This document shows positions 9,060-19,031 of a stretch of DNA of 64,000 bases, one piece after another; positions within the stretch are counted from its first letter, which is position 1; each line of letters starts with the position of its first letter. The notes beneath the pieces are model-generated. The model was not told the origin of the DNA, ran no database searches, and worked only from the letters and a program-made list of their open reading frames with translations. The position numbers and the translations under genes were made by a program. Location: NCBI GenBank assembly GCA_023014365.1, contig JAEBUN010000029.1:1-64000 (forward strand). Reading direction: 5' to 3'. Origin of the DNA: Lepiota brunneoincarnata (Eukaryota; Basidiomycota; Agaricomycetes; Agaricales; Agaricaceae).

Positions 9060-10964
9060 TTACTCTTGACTAGGCGTTAATGGGCCGAACCCGGGGCTGT
9101 AGGCCGAGAATTCCTGCTCATCTTGACCCGTCTGTTCCAATCCATCGTAAGGGGAGTACCTTCGACTTCGACCACCAAAAAAAGTAGACCCGTCGACAGT
9201 GGAATAACTTGCTGAAATAAGCATCCCTGTCTCTTTCCGCAATTCATCCAACCTCTCCAAAGTCCCAGGGGTCTCTCTTCGTCCAAAAGGGAAAAATATG
9301 TTGACCCATCGAAGGCGGGCGGCACCGGATCGTTCGCGAGATGATGATGATGACGACCTGGAATGGAGGAACTTGAGCATTGTCGTGTCCGCGAAATCGA
9401 CACCCTCGCAGTGGAAAGCCTCCAGCTGCGGACATAGGCAATGATTGGATCCAAATTCATCGTCACTTTCAAGTGGGCTAATTAGCGCCTCGTCGTCTGA
9501 AATGTCATCATTGTTGGAATCAGTGATGATACCTCTCGGAGTCGTAAGGGGTGTTAATTTCTGAAGAAAAATGTCTCCAATGGATAGGCGATTGATTATT
9601 TCAAAGCCCCCATGAGGGGGGTAAAAGAGGTGATCAAACGAGGGGCTCCCAGCGCCCAGTAAAGACAGCCTCTTCAACCCGGAGAAGAGCTCCAGACACT
9701 TGACGACGTCCGCCATTGTCAAGTATGTCACGAGAAACTGTAACTCCTCAACCGGGTGAATGACCTTCTGGATGAAAGGGCCTAAAGCACGATGAAGCGC
9801 CCTTTCCGACCCATCTAGCTGTGCATCCGCAGAGGGGGGTGGCTCTTGGTGGTACTGAAAATAAAGGAGTGTGGGAGCAGAGAGGTAGGTGAAGAAGGTC
9901 CGTGGGTCTATATCGGATTGGATAGCGAGTCCGGTGAGGTTGGGTAATGACACTTGTAGAAGGATTCGACTGCCAGGGAAATTCGAAAGTACAGCTGCGT
10001 CGGAAAGCGCAATGCTGCAAAATTCGAGATTGGGACACCAGGAAAGGAGTGTCAGTGCGTCTCCAACCGAAAGTGCCTTCCACGGTTCCCAACTGGCATC
10101 GGGTTCGGAAAGGTTGAGCTCCGTGAGCTGTTCCCACCTAACAGGTAGTCGTAGGGCCTCTGACCCGTAGATTATCAGGGAGAGTGAGCGTAGTCGTGGC
10201 CCTTTCGGAAAGCCACATTCCTTCATTGCAGAAGTGACACTGTCATCACTTAAATAACGGCCACCATTGAAATGAAGTCGTTCCAACAGAGGAAATTCGT
10301 CCCCGCTATACTTCTCCAAAAAGGACGCCCAGGTAGGGTTTCGATAAATCGAAAGGTAGAGAGATTTACATTTTGTGATGAATGGCGTGATGACATCAAG
10401 GTACAGCTGGCAAGTATCGGCCTCGGATGAGTGAGATTCAAAACCTGGAAGGAATGGTGCGGAGAATGAGATTGAAAGCGGACATGCTCCTGAGCGCGAG
10501 AGCCATTCTGTAATCGCTCGCATCCTCATGGCATGGCTGCAAGTGTGTACTGTGGTGAAAGCATCATCTGAGGGAACCGAAATATGAATCGAAGCCCAAA
10601 GTCTTGGCATGGTTAAAGCAATACACCTCCATTGTCTACAAATTCTCCCGAGCAGAACAGGTGCCTCTCTTCTGCTCATGGCAGGATTCCTCCCTGTCGG
10701 AAGACAATGATAGAAGATTTCCTGGAGTATGTCGGGTAAAAGGCGTCGAGCAGGGGATAGTAAGGCCTTGTGTGCATTGACGTATCGTTCTAGTTCATCC
10801 CTCTCATTCTTCAGCTTGGAAAGAACATTCCGATACTTCGTGATTTCGTCCTCGAGATGACGCATCTTCCTGTTTGGTTCGGCTAGCTCCCCCTTGAGGA
10901 TATCAATCTCATCCCGTGTTGGCACGTAGTTGGTATTGACCCAGCTGTTGAGCATAGATTCCAT
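9060..10964 (-). CDS. F-box protein with N-terminal coiled coil, 634 aa
   Basis: Single-exon gene, probable SCF adaptor of the expanded Agaricomycete family. Residues 20-68 form a charged coiled coil ('LEDEITKYRNVLSKLKNERDEL'), followed by the F-box-like block 'LLSPARRLLPDILQEIFYHC', then 'ICRQWRCIALTMPRLWASIHI' (residues about 70-135). The remaining 500 residues are degenerate leucine-rich segments ('LTELNLSEPDASW', 'GLKRLSLLGAGSP'). The C-terminal part contains a run of seven Ser. It is a close relative of the gene at 11288-13111 on the same strand, so the pair is probably a tandem duplication. Intact frame, no intron needed. Confidence 0.88.
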   Translation of the reverse strand: MESMLNSWVNTNYVPTRDEIDILKGELAEPNRKMRHLEDEITKYRNVLSKLKNERDELERYVNAHKALLSPARRLLPDILQEIFYHCLPTGRNPAMSRREAPVLLGRICRQWRCIALTMPRLWASIHISVPSDDAFTTVHTCSHAMRMRAITEWLSRSGACPLSISFSAPFLPGFESHSSEADTCQLYLDVITPFITKCKSLYLSIYRNPTWASFLEKYSGDEFPLLERLHFNGGRYLSDDSVTSAMKECGFPKGPRLRSLSLIIYGSEALRLPVRWEQLTELNLSEPDASWEPWKALSVGDALTLLSWCPNLEFCSIALSDAAVLSNFPGSRILLQVSLPNLTGLAIQSDIDPRTFFTYLSAPTLLYFQYHQEPPPSADAQLDGSERALHRALGPFIQKVIHPVEELQFLVTYLTMADVVKCLELFSGLKRLSLLGAGSPSFDHLFYPPHGGFEIINRLSIGDIFLQKLTPLTTPRGIITDSNNDDISDDEALISPLESDDEFGSNHCLCPQLEAFHCEGVDFADTTMLKFLHSRSSSSSSRERSGAARLRWVNIFFPFGRRETPGTLERLDELRKETGMLISASYSTVDGSTFFGGRSRRYSPYDGLEQTGQDEQEFSAYSPGFGPLTPSQE

Positions 10965-11287
10965 AATGAAACGGGGGTTGCTTTTTCTTCTATATGGTCA
11001 CTCGTATGGATGAAAGCGAGGAAGGGAGAGAAACCAGGCGGTGCAGCTTACATTTGGGCGTCTGTCGACACCTTCTCCGGCACCGCACGTGACTAATAGG
11101 CACGTGGCATATACATATGAGTCAATGAGTGTAACCTTTGACGACCAGTACCTGAGAGCTCACACCTTACAACCCGGCTAGCTATCTATGGTACATTCGT
11201 CATCCAGTTTTTATCGTCCACTGGTGTAGCCTCGTGCAAAATGGATAATGCGTCGGTGAATGTTGGTTACTCCTAATGCTCAAACGA
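10965..11287. other. Spacer between tandem F-box genes
   Basis: 323 bp with the presumed promoter of the F-box gene at 9060-10964 and the 3' end of its neighbour. No TATA box or other motif is convincing. Confidence 0.4.
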
Positions 11288-13111
11288 TCAGAATCCAAAA
11301 TATCGCTTCGCTCCAAGGCCTGACGGCAACTCATCCAACAGCAAGCCGTCATATGGAGAGTATGAGAAACCGAATGTGGGACTTATTTCCTGCGGGACAT
11401 TCGCCACCGTCACAAGCATCCCAACCTCCTTCAGCTCCACGAGTTTCTTTTCAACACCTTTGGACTTGGCCCGACGGGAACGAAATTGGATATAGGCCTC
11501 TCGTAATTGAGAAGTCCCAAGAGCGGGGTTGGCAACAGAACGGGAGTGGAGGAAGCGAAACATCGCCGAGTGCGAGAATACCGCACCCCTGCAATGGAAT
11601 ATTTCAAGCTTTGGACAAAATGGCCCCTGGGGCGACGTGACTGTCATTTCACGAGGTTCCGACATCCCAATTTGCTCCTCTTCCTCCTCACGATCACTTG
11701 CCATGTCATCCCCATCTTCGTCAACGCAACCACGATCACCCTCCGCAAATACTGGTGTTAGTTTCCGCAGCTCCCCAGACCCGAGGGTGAAATATCCGTA
11801 TCCGTCCGACGCCGTACCGGGACGGGGGTAGTAGGCTCGAATAGACAGTCGCCTCAGACCAGGCAGAAGGGACAGAAACCTCATCACATCAAGGGTCCAC
11901 ATTGACCGCGCACACAGTTCGAGCTCTTCGACCGGATGTAGAACTTTGCTGAAGAACGAAGCCAAGCCTCTATGGAAATCCTCCCGTACTGAATAGGGTA
12001 TGGAATTCAGCCTGCCCCTGCCGGCTATTCGTTCGTATCGAAGGTGTAGTAACTTTGGGGTGGACAGACATCTGAATAGGACTATCGAATCGAGTCTATA
12101 GGAGTCGATTACCGACAACCCAAGAAGGTTTGGCAATGTCACCACGGAGTGTTCGGGATTGTTGAGAGACTGCCTACTAGGTAATCGAATGTTGACGTAT
12201 TCGAGCTGGGGACACCAGGATAATACTCGCATTTTATCTGCAAATGACCAATTATTGTCGGATAGATCGAATCGTATGAGGTTAGACCATTTGATGGGGA
12301 ATCGTAGAACGGACTGGTGAAACCGTGGCAAACAGATTGAACGAAGTCGAGGAGCCTGAAATAAACCGCTCTCCACCGCAGCATTGAAGCAGGATGAGTC
12401 CTGTTCCCAGTCTCCAGTTATCCCCTCCAGATGAATCTCCTCCAACGATGGCACATCATGTACCCTGATCCGGTTGAAAAACCCCTCTGAGTAGAAGGTG
12501 GGAAGTGAGAGTCGAATTGATCTCCAGCGCGAGCTGAATGGTAATAGAATGTCGAGAAAGGGCATATAAGTTTCGTTTGCTCTCTCGGGTGTGATGTAGC
12601 AGGAAGAGAAGAGTGAAATGGAGAGCGGGCATGTACCTGAACGAGAAAGCCAAGCGGCAACAGCTTCCCGCCTGAGGTCATTATTGCAAACCCGGTTGAT
12701 GTTAAATGGATTTCCCGCAGGAATAACGATGTGGATGGCGGCCCAGAGTCGGGGAGTAGACAACGAGATTGCTCTCCACTGGCCGCAAACATGTGTGAGC
12801 ATTACCGGCGCCTCTTTGCTACTCATGACGGGATTGCGGCCAGCGGGTAGGCAATGACAGAAGATTTCCTGAAGGATATCTAGGGGAAGGTGTCGTATAG
12901 GGGAAAGTAGGGCTTTGTGGGCATCAATAAAGCTGTTCAGCTCATCTCTTTTCCCCGTGAGCTGATCAAGGGTGAGTCGGAGCTCCGTTATTTCTTCATT
13001 GAGGCTAAGGGCCTTTCTGTCTGGTGCCGCTAGGGTCTTTCGAATCGCGATAGTTTCTTCCGCAGTCGGAATATCGTTGGTATTGAGGAGGTTGGCAATG
13101 GAGCGTACCAT
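11288..13111 (-). CDS. F-box protein with N-terminal coiled coil, 607 aa
   Basis: Paralogue of the downstream gene at 9060-10964. Same plan: coiled coil ('LNEEITELRLTLDQLTGKRDEL'), then 'LLSPIRHLPLDILQEIFCHC' and 'VCGQWRAISLSTPRLWAAIHI', then an irregular LRR region ('GLRRLSIRAYYPRPG'). An acidic insert ('DEDGDDMASDREEEEEQ') lies near residue 480, and 'FCPKLEIFHCRGAVF' corresponds to 'LCPQLEAFHCEGVDF' in the sister gene. One uninterrupted exon. Probable SCF ubiquitin-ligase adaptor; substrate unknown. Confidence 0.88.
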   Translation of the reverse strand: MVRSIANLLNTNDIPTAEETIAIRKTLAAPDRKALSLNEEITELRLTLDQLTGKRDELNSFIDAHKALLSPIRHLPLDILQEIFCHCLPAGRNPVMSSKEAPVMLTHVCGQWRAISLSTPRLWAAIHIVIPAGNPFNINRVCNNDLRREAVAAWLSRSGTCPLSISLFSSCYITPERANETYMPFLDILLPFSSRWRSIRLSLPTFYSEGFFNRIRVHDVPSLEEIHLEGITGDWEQDSSCFNAAVESGLFQAPRLRSICLPRFHQSVLRFPIKWSNLIRFDLSDNNWSFADKMRVLSWCPQLEYVNIRLPSRQSLNNPEHSVVTLPNLLGLSVIDSYRLDSIVLFRCLSTPKLLHLRYERIAGRGRLNSIPYSVREDFHRGLASFFSKVLHPVEELELCARSMWTLDVMRFLSLLPGLRRLSIRAYYPRPGTASDGYGYFTLGSGELRKLTPVFAEGDRGCVDEDGDDMASDREEEEEQIGMSEPREMTVTSPQGPFCPKLEIFHCRGAVFSHSAMFRFLHSRSVANPALGTSQLREAYIQFRSRRAKSKGVEKKLVELKEVGMLVTVANVPQEISPTFGFSYSPYDGLLLDELPSGLGAKRYFGF

Positions 13112-14515
13112 GGTGAGGGCCTCGGCTGAGTCCGTGTAGAGTTTTGATGATGCTTGTCAGTCGGATTAATCCTGCCAGGGATTGAACTAAAAATAGCCCA
13201 TGAACTCAAGTACATCCAGGCTTCAGTCGAGAGATAAAGCAGATTTTATTCAAATCCCAACTTACAGATCACGCCTGTCTCTCCACTTCTGGAATGGTCT
13301 TATACTTCTACCAGTCAGCAGCCAAGTTACCCCAGTCTACCTAGTTTCGTACTGAAATACCAGTGCCAAAGCCGACACGTCCTTGACGAGACCTCATTGG
13401 ATCTGTGGCGAACGATGTTGTGTTTACAGTAGCCAGAGCGACAAAAACTCACATCATGCCTCGTCGGAGCTATTCTATTTATCCTGTGCATCCCCAGTCC
13501 CATCGATCCAGGCAGCGTTGTTCATTTGGACATGTGTGTAGTCTTAACCACCGGATGGGCACTACAGTAATTGATATTGATCAAGTCCCCCGCCCTGTGT
13601 CTTCTCAGAGGATCACAACTGACATTTGTGCCATGTGCGTACTCGTTAAACAGCTCTTGACTGAAGGAGAGTGTCACAAGTCACGAATCTGATTGGACAA
13701 TGAGCGGGTTATTACAAAGCTACGGGAAAAGGAAGAAAAGTCCCACTTGAAGGCAGCGTACTCAATACTACTTCCCACAAACAAGCCCAGCCCGCAAGTT
13801 GATCACAGTCGTAGCACGCGACAGTCTCGTGTTCATCAGTTTCAACCTCAAATAACTGAGGCACTTTGGTGTCCATCTAGCAATCGCTATCCGAACTTGT
13901 TCGCAGGAGTGAACATCAAAAAATCATGCACTGGTGACACTCCCTAGTCCGTTCTGTCTAGAAAGGCAGAAAACAGCTACAAGTAGCACACATGGTCAGA
14001 CCAAGCGCAGTAGGACCCCACACAGCCCCTTCGCACTCAAAATAGGGCTGTTGCGACTCGACAAATACCTGCGCCTCGGACTCCGTCGCAGACGGGGGTG
14101 GGTGGGAATCGAACACTGAAATATTGATGCCTTGATTGTCGGTGCGTCCGCGTAGGCGCTCCGACAATGAGTCATGATATGGCAGATAGTCGGCCTTCTA
14201 GGAGGGATTTGAGTGGCTGCCGCTGCACAGCCTAAGATTTCCACAGTTTGCTTTATGACTCTGATTTTGATCCACTCCGGCCCTAGATAGCTTCCGTGTC
14301 AAGAACGAGATGACCGCGGGAAGGCGCAGCTACATCTATCATTGCGGGTTTGCACACACACCTTGATTAGGGTTATGTCTATGACTCGAGATGAGTCGCA
14401 GTCGGTTTTGATAATCATCGTCGGAGCACTGTACCCAGGAACGTGCGCTATTGACGGATCCCAACTACACCAGTGGCACTACAGCCGATAGCGTGTTGCG
14501 GGGGTATGGTGGTGG
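13112..14515. other. Intergenic spacer without recognisable gene
   Basis: 1.4 kb between an F-box gene on the left strand and the small FGFGG gene on the right. Short open frames (for example 13405-13692 +) show no domain, no Kozak context and no plausible introns. I see nothing else. Confidence 0.45.
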
Positions 14516-14522
14516 TATATAA
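14516..14522 (+). promoter_or_regulatory. TATA box of the FGFGG small-protein gene
   Basis: TATATAA 76 bp before the ATG at 14598, in a short GC-rich surround ('GGTGGTATATAAGCTGCC'). This is a strong, regulated-type core promoter compared with the TATA-less ATP-synthase pair. Confidence 0.6.
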
Positions 14523-14597
14523 GCTGCCTGTGTATGTTGATATGATATCCAGAAACTTACGCTCAGACATACGACAAATAACCTTCACTGCTACAAC

Positions 14598-14951
14598 ATG
14601 AACTCTGTATACGCATCCACCACCTCTTTGGTTCCCAAACCTACCAACCCACACTCTAGCTCATCCTCTTCCACAATGAAGGACTACCAACAAGCCTTCG
14701 GGAAACTATCATCCTCCTTTGGATTCGGAGGCACCGTAGTCTCCCCTCCTGTCGTCTCACCACGACAACGTCAGCAGCAGCAGCCCACAGCGCCTCCCGC
14801 TGCTCGGGGCTCGCAAGCGTACTCCCAGCAGTCTCAAGCTGCTTACTGGGCCTCGCAGTCCCACAAGAACTTTGAAGCTGCATATGGGGATCTGTGTGGT
14901 ACGTACGGCTTCGGCGGTAGTGTACCCACACCGAAATCGCGGAAGGCGTAA
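14598..14951 (+). CDS. Small hypothetical protein with duplicated FGFGG motif, 117 aa
   Basis: Intronless frame with a TATA box upstream and a polar, Ser/Gln/Pro-rich composition; no signal peptide or membrane segment. Two related blocks of about 22 residues flank a Q-rich linker: 'KDYQQAFGKLSSSFGFGG' near residue 27 and 'KNFEAAYGDLCGTYGFGG' near residue 89, each followed by a small stretch rich in V, P and S/T. I have seen similar small proteins in basidiomycete gene lists, without a function. Stress- or development-induced expression is only a guess from the TATA box. Confidence concerns the existence of the gene. Confidence 0.65.
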   Translation: MNSVYASTTSLVPKPTNPHSSSSSSTMKDYQQAFGKLSSSFGFGGTVVSPPVVSPRQRQQQQPTAPPAARGSQAYSQQSQAAYWASQSHKNFEAAYGDLCGTYGFGGSVPTPKSRKA

Positions 14952-15330
14952 GATGTGATGTAAACCTCCTCTTTCTTTTTTTTGGTACGTGTGTCTCCCT
15001 TTGATTGAAATATCCGAAAAAGATGTTGACACGAAAGTTTTCAGGAATTGATACATATATCACAAGTGTTTGATGGTACACCACCAATAGCGTGGTCTTA
15101 TACCCTAGGTGTTGATTGGTTTCACGGAACACTTTAAGTCACAATAGTCTCGAATGCATATCAATAATGTATAGACTCGGAGTTAGTAATTAATACTGTT
15201 CGCTGGTCTTTTATCTGAGCTAGGGAACAAGGAAGGACAGGGAAACCTCAAGTTTAGGCCCAATTCTAGCCATGCGGGCAACGGTGGATGAAAATGCAGT
15301 AAGAATCCGCATAGAAACACCCAAACTCCT
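14952..15330. other. Spacer between convergent genes
   Basis: Between the 3' ends of the FGFGG gene and of the F-box-like gene at 15331-17257. AT-rich, with nothing recognisable beyond likely 3' UTR sequence. Confidence 0.4.
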
Positions 15331-17257
15331 TCAACGCCGCAAAGCAGATGTCACATCCCGCCATAATTCCTCATTTCTGTCCGGCTCTCTCGTGTTCTCG
15401 TAGCTGAAGCCGGTCAACTTCGGAAGGACTGTCGAAAAGAAGTTGATCACCAAACCACAATCGTCGATAGTTGAGTTTCCAACCACAATCAGTGTCAAAT
15501 TTTCGTTCCGACCCTCACCCAGCAATGCTTGCCTTCCACCCGCGTCCCGTGGTACGTCGAATCCTGTGACAATAGCGAAATTCTCCCACTCGAAAATGGC
15601 GTTCATCCAAATGCCCAAAGTCTTTAGGTGTTTACAGTTTCTGGCTATCAGCCAGAAGCCGACTAATGTGGTCCTGGATTTTCCTGTCCTCCCTTCTCGG
15701 CTGACTCCAACGACGAATTCTACAAGGCGGGGCAAGGAAGCAGAAATGGTCGCCAATTCGACATCTGTCAAATCGACAAGAACTTGTTCAAGCATGAGGC
15801 GTTGGAGGTATGCAAATGGTGGGCCGGATGAAGGAGGAGAAGCATATTGGCAGAGAAGATGAAAGGTGTTGGCAAATGTACAGATATAGTCTTCCGCTAG
15901 TCCTGAGACGTGCTCACTACCTGTCGCGAGGGTGATGATAATGGAGGGGGTAGGGGCGTATGCGTCCTCGGCGGCGAACCCTCCTCCGTGATGTAGAATT
16001 GAAAATAGGCCATTTAAATCGCGGGGACGAGGACGGTATGGTGCGTTGCGGATCTGTAGATGGGCTAGATTGGGGCTGTGCAATCGGTGGACCAATTCCT
16101 TGTAAAGGGAAATCTCTGGCCACCCCTCTTTCTGGACGCCGTTTACTTCCTCCTGGACGGATTCAATACAGAAAACTCGGATGTCCCTGTCTCCACCGCT
16201 TTCGTAGTGGCGGGCGTCTTTGCCGAAAATGCTATCGAGATCGAATTCCTCCACCCTCACAATCACTGATTTCACGTTTTTTTCTGTCAATACCACCCTC
16301 AAAGCTTCAAAAGGGAGGATTGCGCTAGGAAGGATTTGAAGTCTGTCCAATCCCACCCCGAGTCGATGGCAGTTGATCACCAATTTCGAGAGGTGTTCCA
16401 AAGAGCTTGAAACGAAAGGAGATAGCTCGAGGTTCTTGAGTGCGGGAGGCGGGCTGTGTGCTACTTCCTCGACGAACGAAGTAAGATCATTCCTGAATGT
16501 CTTCCCTCTGTTCAGGAAAGTCTGTGGAATGCAAAGAGTATGGATGTTGGGAGCGAGAAGGAGACTTGCATAACGAAGTTGTCGACTCGCGCATGTCAGA
16601 GATCGAAGGTTGGGTAAGAGGGGAGCGCCTTTCTCGAGGTGATGAGCTCGTAAGGCATCATAGACGTTCCGGGCAAGTTTGACACTATCAGCTTTGCCAT
16701 CCCTACTCCCAAACTCTCGGACGTAGCAGGCATAGCGGTCAAATGGTTCCCAGTCCGGCCCGACTGGTTCTTTCTTGAAAATCTGAGAATCCTTTAGATC
16801 ATGCTCGTTGATGTAAGAGCATGCATACGATATATGGCCGAGCTGGCTTTTGTTTACCTCGGGGGCGGGGTTCGAACGATAAGTGGGACTCCCATTCGTC
16901 TTCGCTTAATTGGTCCCATTCATCATCCCAAACTCCATCGTCAGCTTCAACCATGTATCTTCTGATCTGGCTAGTGAACAGGTAATCGGACTGCTGTGGC
17001 AAGGCTTGGCCGACGGGATCAGCAAGCTTGATGACACCCTCTCCCATTGTACGAATTAACCGGTCTACCCCTTCTATCTCCCTCCACAGAGCCCACAATG
17101 CTGGCTCTGTGAATGCTTTGCACGTCAGAGCCAGTGAAAGGAGTGGATGGTTTCGAAAGGTGTTCTCATTCGGAGGGTCGACATCGGGCCTAAAGGGCAG
17201 CACGGGGTCATTGAATATCTTGTTCAAGATCTCTGCCACTCGCAGCGCAGGGTGCAT
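15331..17257 (-). CDS. F-box-like / LRR protein, two exons, 626 aa
   Basis: Exon 1 is 17257-16829 and exon 2 is 16782-15331. The 46-nt intron runs from GTATGC to CTCAG and is the only joining I found that keeps the phase. The start 'MHPALRVAEILNKIFND' followed by 'HPLLSLALTCKAFTEPALWALW' is the minimal F-box core (hydrophobic helices, LALTCKAF). The rest is an LRR-like tail ('LPNLRSLTCASRQLRYASLLLAPNIHTL', split here at 'LPNLRSLTCASR'; later 'HLKTLGIWMNAIF'). An upstream in-frame Met at 17455 exists but would overlap the start of the divergent GNAT gene at 17419, so the Met at 17257 is preferred. Intact. The start codons of the two divergent genes are 161 bp apart. Confidence 0.8.
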
Positions 17258-17418
17258 GTTGGGGTGAACAAGTCGGTGGGGCGCGCATATACGTGCCGCC
17301 TGCCTATTTAGGTAAAGTTCGTATCTCAGGTTTGATGTTATACTTCCATGACTCCCACAGCACTCTTTAACACTCTTACCTTGCTTGCTCCTTCGCTGTA
17401 TTTCGTTTGACACTGACA

Positions 17419-18402
17419 ATGGCCACTTTGCCTCCATCAGTGAGGGTAGCGACAAGGAAGGACCTTGATCAGATTACGGAGGTGGTAACAGCGGCCTTCA
17501 TTCATGATCCAGTGTTCAGCTACTTTGCGGCCCTGAAAAAAGTGAGTGGGTCAGCCTTGCGATCGTTTCCCTCTGACCAAATCCAACAGTTGATACCTGC
17601 TGATAGCGACACTCGAGAAAAGAGGAACCTGTCAATATGGGCACGGTTCCTTCTCTGTTCATGTTTTGCAACTGGTGGTCGGATTACAGTCATTGTTGAG
17701 CACCAAGGGTCGACTCCGCGGAAGGCAGAAGGAGGGTTGGTTCATCCCATAGAAGATCTCGAACGGATCGTCGGTGTCGCATGTTGGCTGCCGCCAAATA
17801 AGCGGCTGGCCTTGTGGAAGGTAAAGACGTTGGTCAGTGCTGGGGTCATTGGTATCCTGAGAAAGTGGGGATTGACTGGTTTGATTGTGAATGTCTTTCA
17901 AGTGTGGTGGGGACTCGGTTTGATGTCAGACTTAGCGGTGCGGCTTTGAGTACTTAGATGGTACCCATAGAGCGATGAAGGAGGGTTACCGGAAAAAGGG
18001 AATTAAGGGGGATCCTGATGCTTCTTGGTACCTTCAGCTGATGGCCGTTGCACCAGAGTTTCAAGGCAGAGGTGAGTCTGGCTGTCTGCTTCTATGAGGT
18101 TTCAAGCCTTAAAGTGTTATAAAGGTTATATGACCAAGTTAATGCACGAAGCTTTTATTAATGCTCCGAATGCGATTTATACGTTGGAAGCTACCACTGC
18201 CAACTCGAGGGATCGGTACACTCACTTAGGGTTCGAGGTAAGTCCAACTATAGCGGATTTTAGGGGTGTTCTTACATGTATACTGCTGTAGTTCGTTGAA
18301 AAGTTGACACTTGGAAAAGGCAAGGGTAATGCGCAAGGTTTGGCCACAACCAGTGAATCTGCTGGAGGCGTCGAGTGCTATGCCATGATCAGGGTTGGAT
18401 AA
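17419..18402 (+). CDS. GNAT family N-acetyltransferase, five exons, 259 aa
   Basis: Acetyl-CoA-dependent acyltransferase of unknown substrate. Exons: 17419-17541, 17590-17886, 17936-18071, 18125-18237 and 18292-18402. All phases agree and the stop TAA is at 18400-18402. The N terminus 'SVRVATRKDLDQITEVVTAAFIHDP' is the usual GNAT beta1-alpha1. The acetyl-CoA loop is in 'LMAVAPEFQGRGYMTKLM' (Q-G-R-G), which appears only after splicing at 18071/18125. The end is 'LEATTANSRDRYTHLGFE' followed by 'FVEKLTLGKG', the beta5-alpha4 region. Intron 1 (48 nt) is in frame without a stop, so retention would give a longer product. It resembles small fungal GNATs found next to secondary-metabolism or resistance genes, but nothing here fixes the substrate. 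Confidence 0.85.
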
Positions 18403-18683
18403 CGTTCTGCACCATGCCACTGGTTCGATGGACACACGGTCAGAATCACTTTTGGCAATTTGTCGGACTCGTCAAGCTTGGAGAGTGGGGAGATTTGAGA
18501 TAATTGTTGCATGGGTTGGTGCGCAATGAGCTGGTGACTTTGTAACTACCAACTCTCGGTCTCGAGCTTACATTGTACATGTTTCCTGTCGAGTCCACTT
18601 CTTCACTTCGTGGGTGCAGTCTGTGGACCAAAGTCTTAGATTAGGGTTTTGGTAAAATCGCTCTCAGAGGTGCGAGTGTGCCA
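18403..18683. other. Boundary spacer between host genes and repeats
   Basis: About 280 bp after the GNAT stop. No gene seen. Repeat-derived sequence starts near 18684. Confidence 0.4.
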
Positions 18684-19031
18684 TGTAGAGATATAAAACA
18701 TATGTATTCAGCCTCGGCGCGAGAGCTGATAGGAGTACCTGTAGAGATATAAAACGTATGTACTACGTAGCGTGATTAGTACAGTAATTAAGAGAGCATA
18801 TAAGGAGACTTACTTCAGCCTCGGTGCGAGAGCTGAAGTATAACTACATGAATAGGACAGTATTTATATCTACACTGGTCTACAGGTGATTGTCTGAAGG
18901 ACAATAAACACAATAACACAATAGAACAATAACAGTGGCAGGAACATGTGTGGTACAAAAGATACAAGATGGCAGTAAACATACAAGCAGGATGTACAGC
19001 AGGACTCAGGACATGTTTGTGAATGCCAACA
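18684..19031 (-). repeat. 3' LTR of a copia element (outer end approximate)
   Basis: The inner edge is firm: on the minus strand the polypurine tract GAAGGGGAG (19032-19040) is followed directly by TGTTGGC. The outer edge is a guess: a TG at 18684 gives a TG...CA unit of about 350 bp. The outer part contains two copies of 'TGTAGAGATATAAAAC' (18684, 18740) and two copies of a hairpin-like 'TTCAGCCTCGG(C/T)GCGAGAGC' (about 18707 and 18815). Confidence 0.55.

Noticed and set aside
14090..14130. tRNA T-loop-like GAATCGAAC on the minus strand
   Set aside because: The flanking bases cannot form the T stem, and no acceptor or anticodon stem is found nearby.
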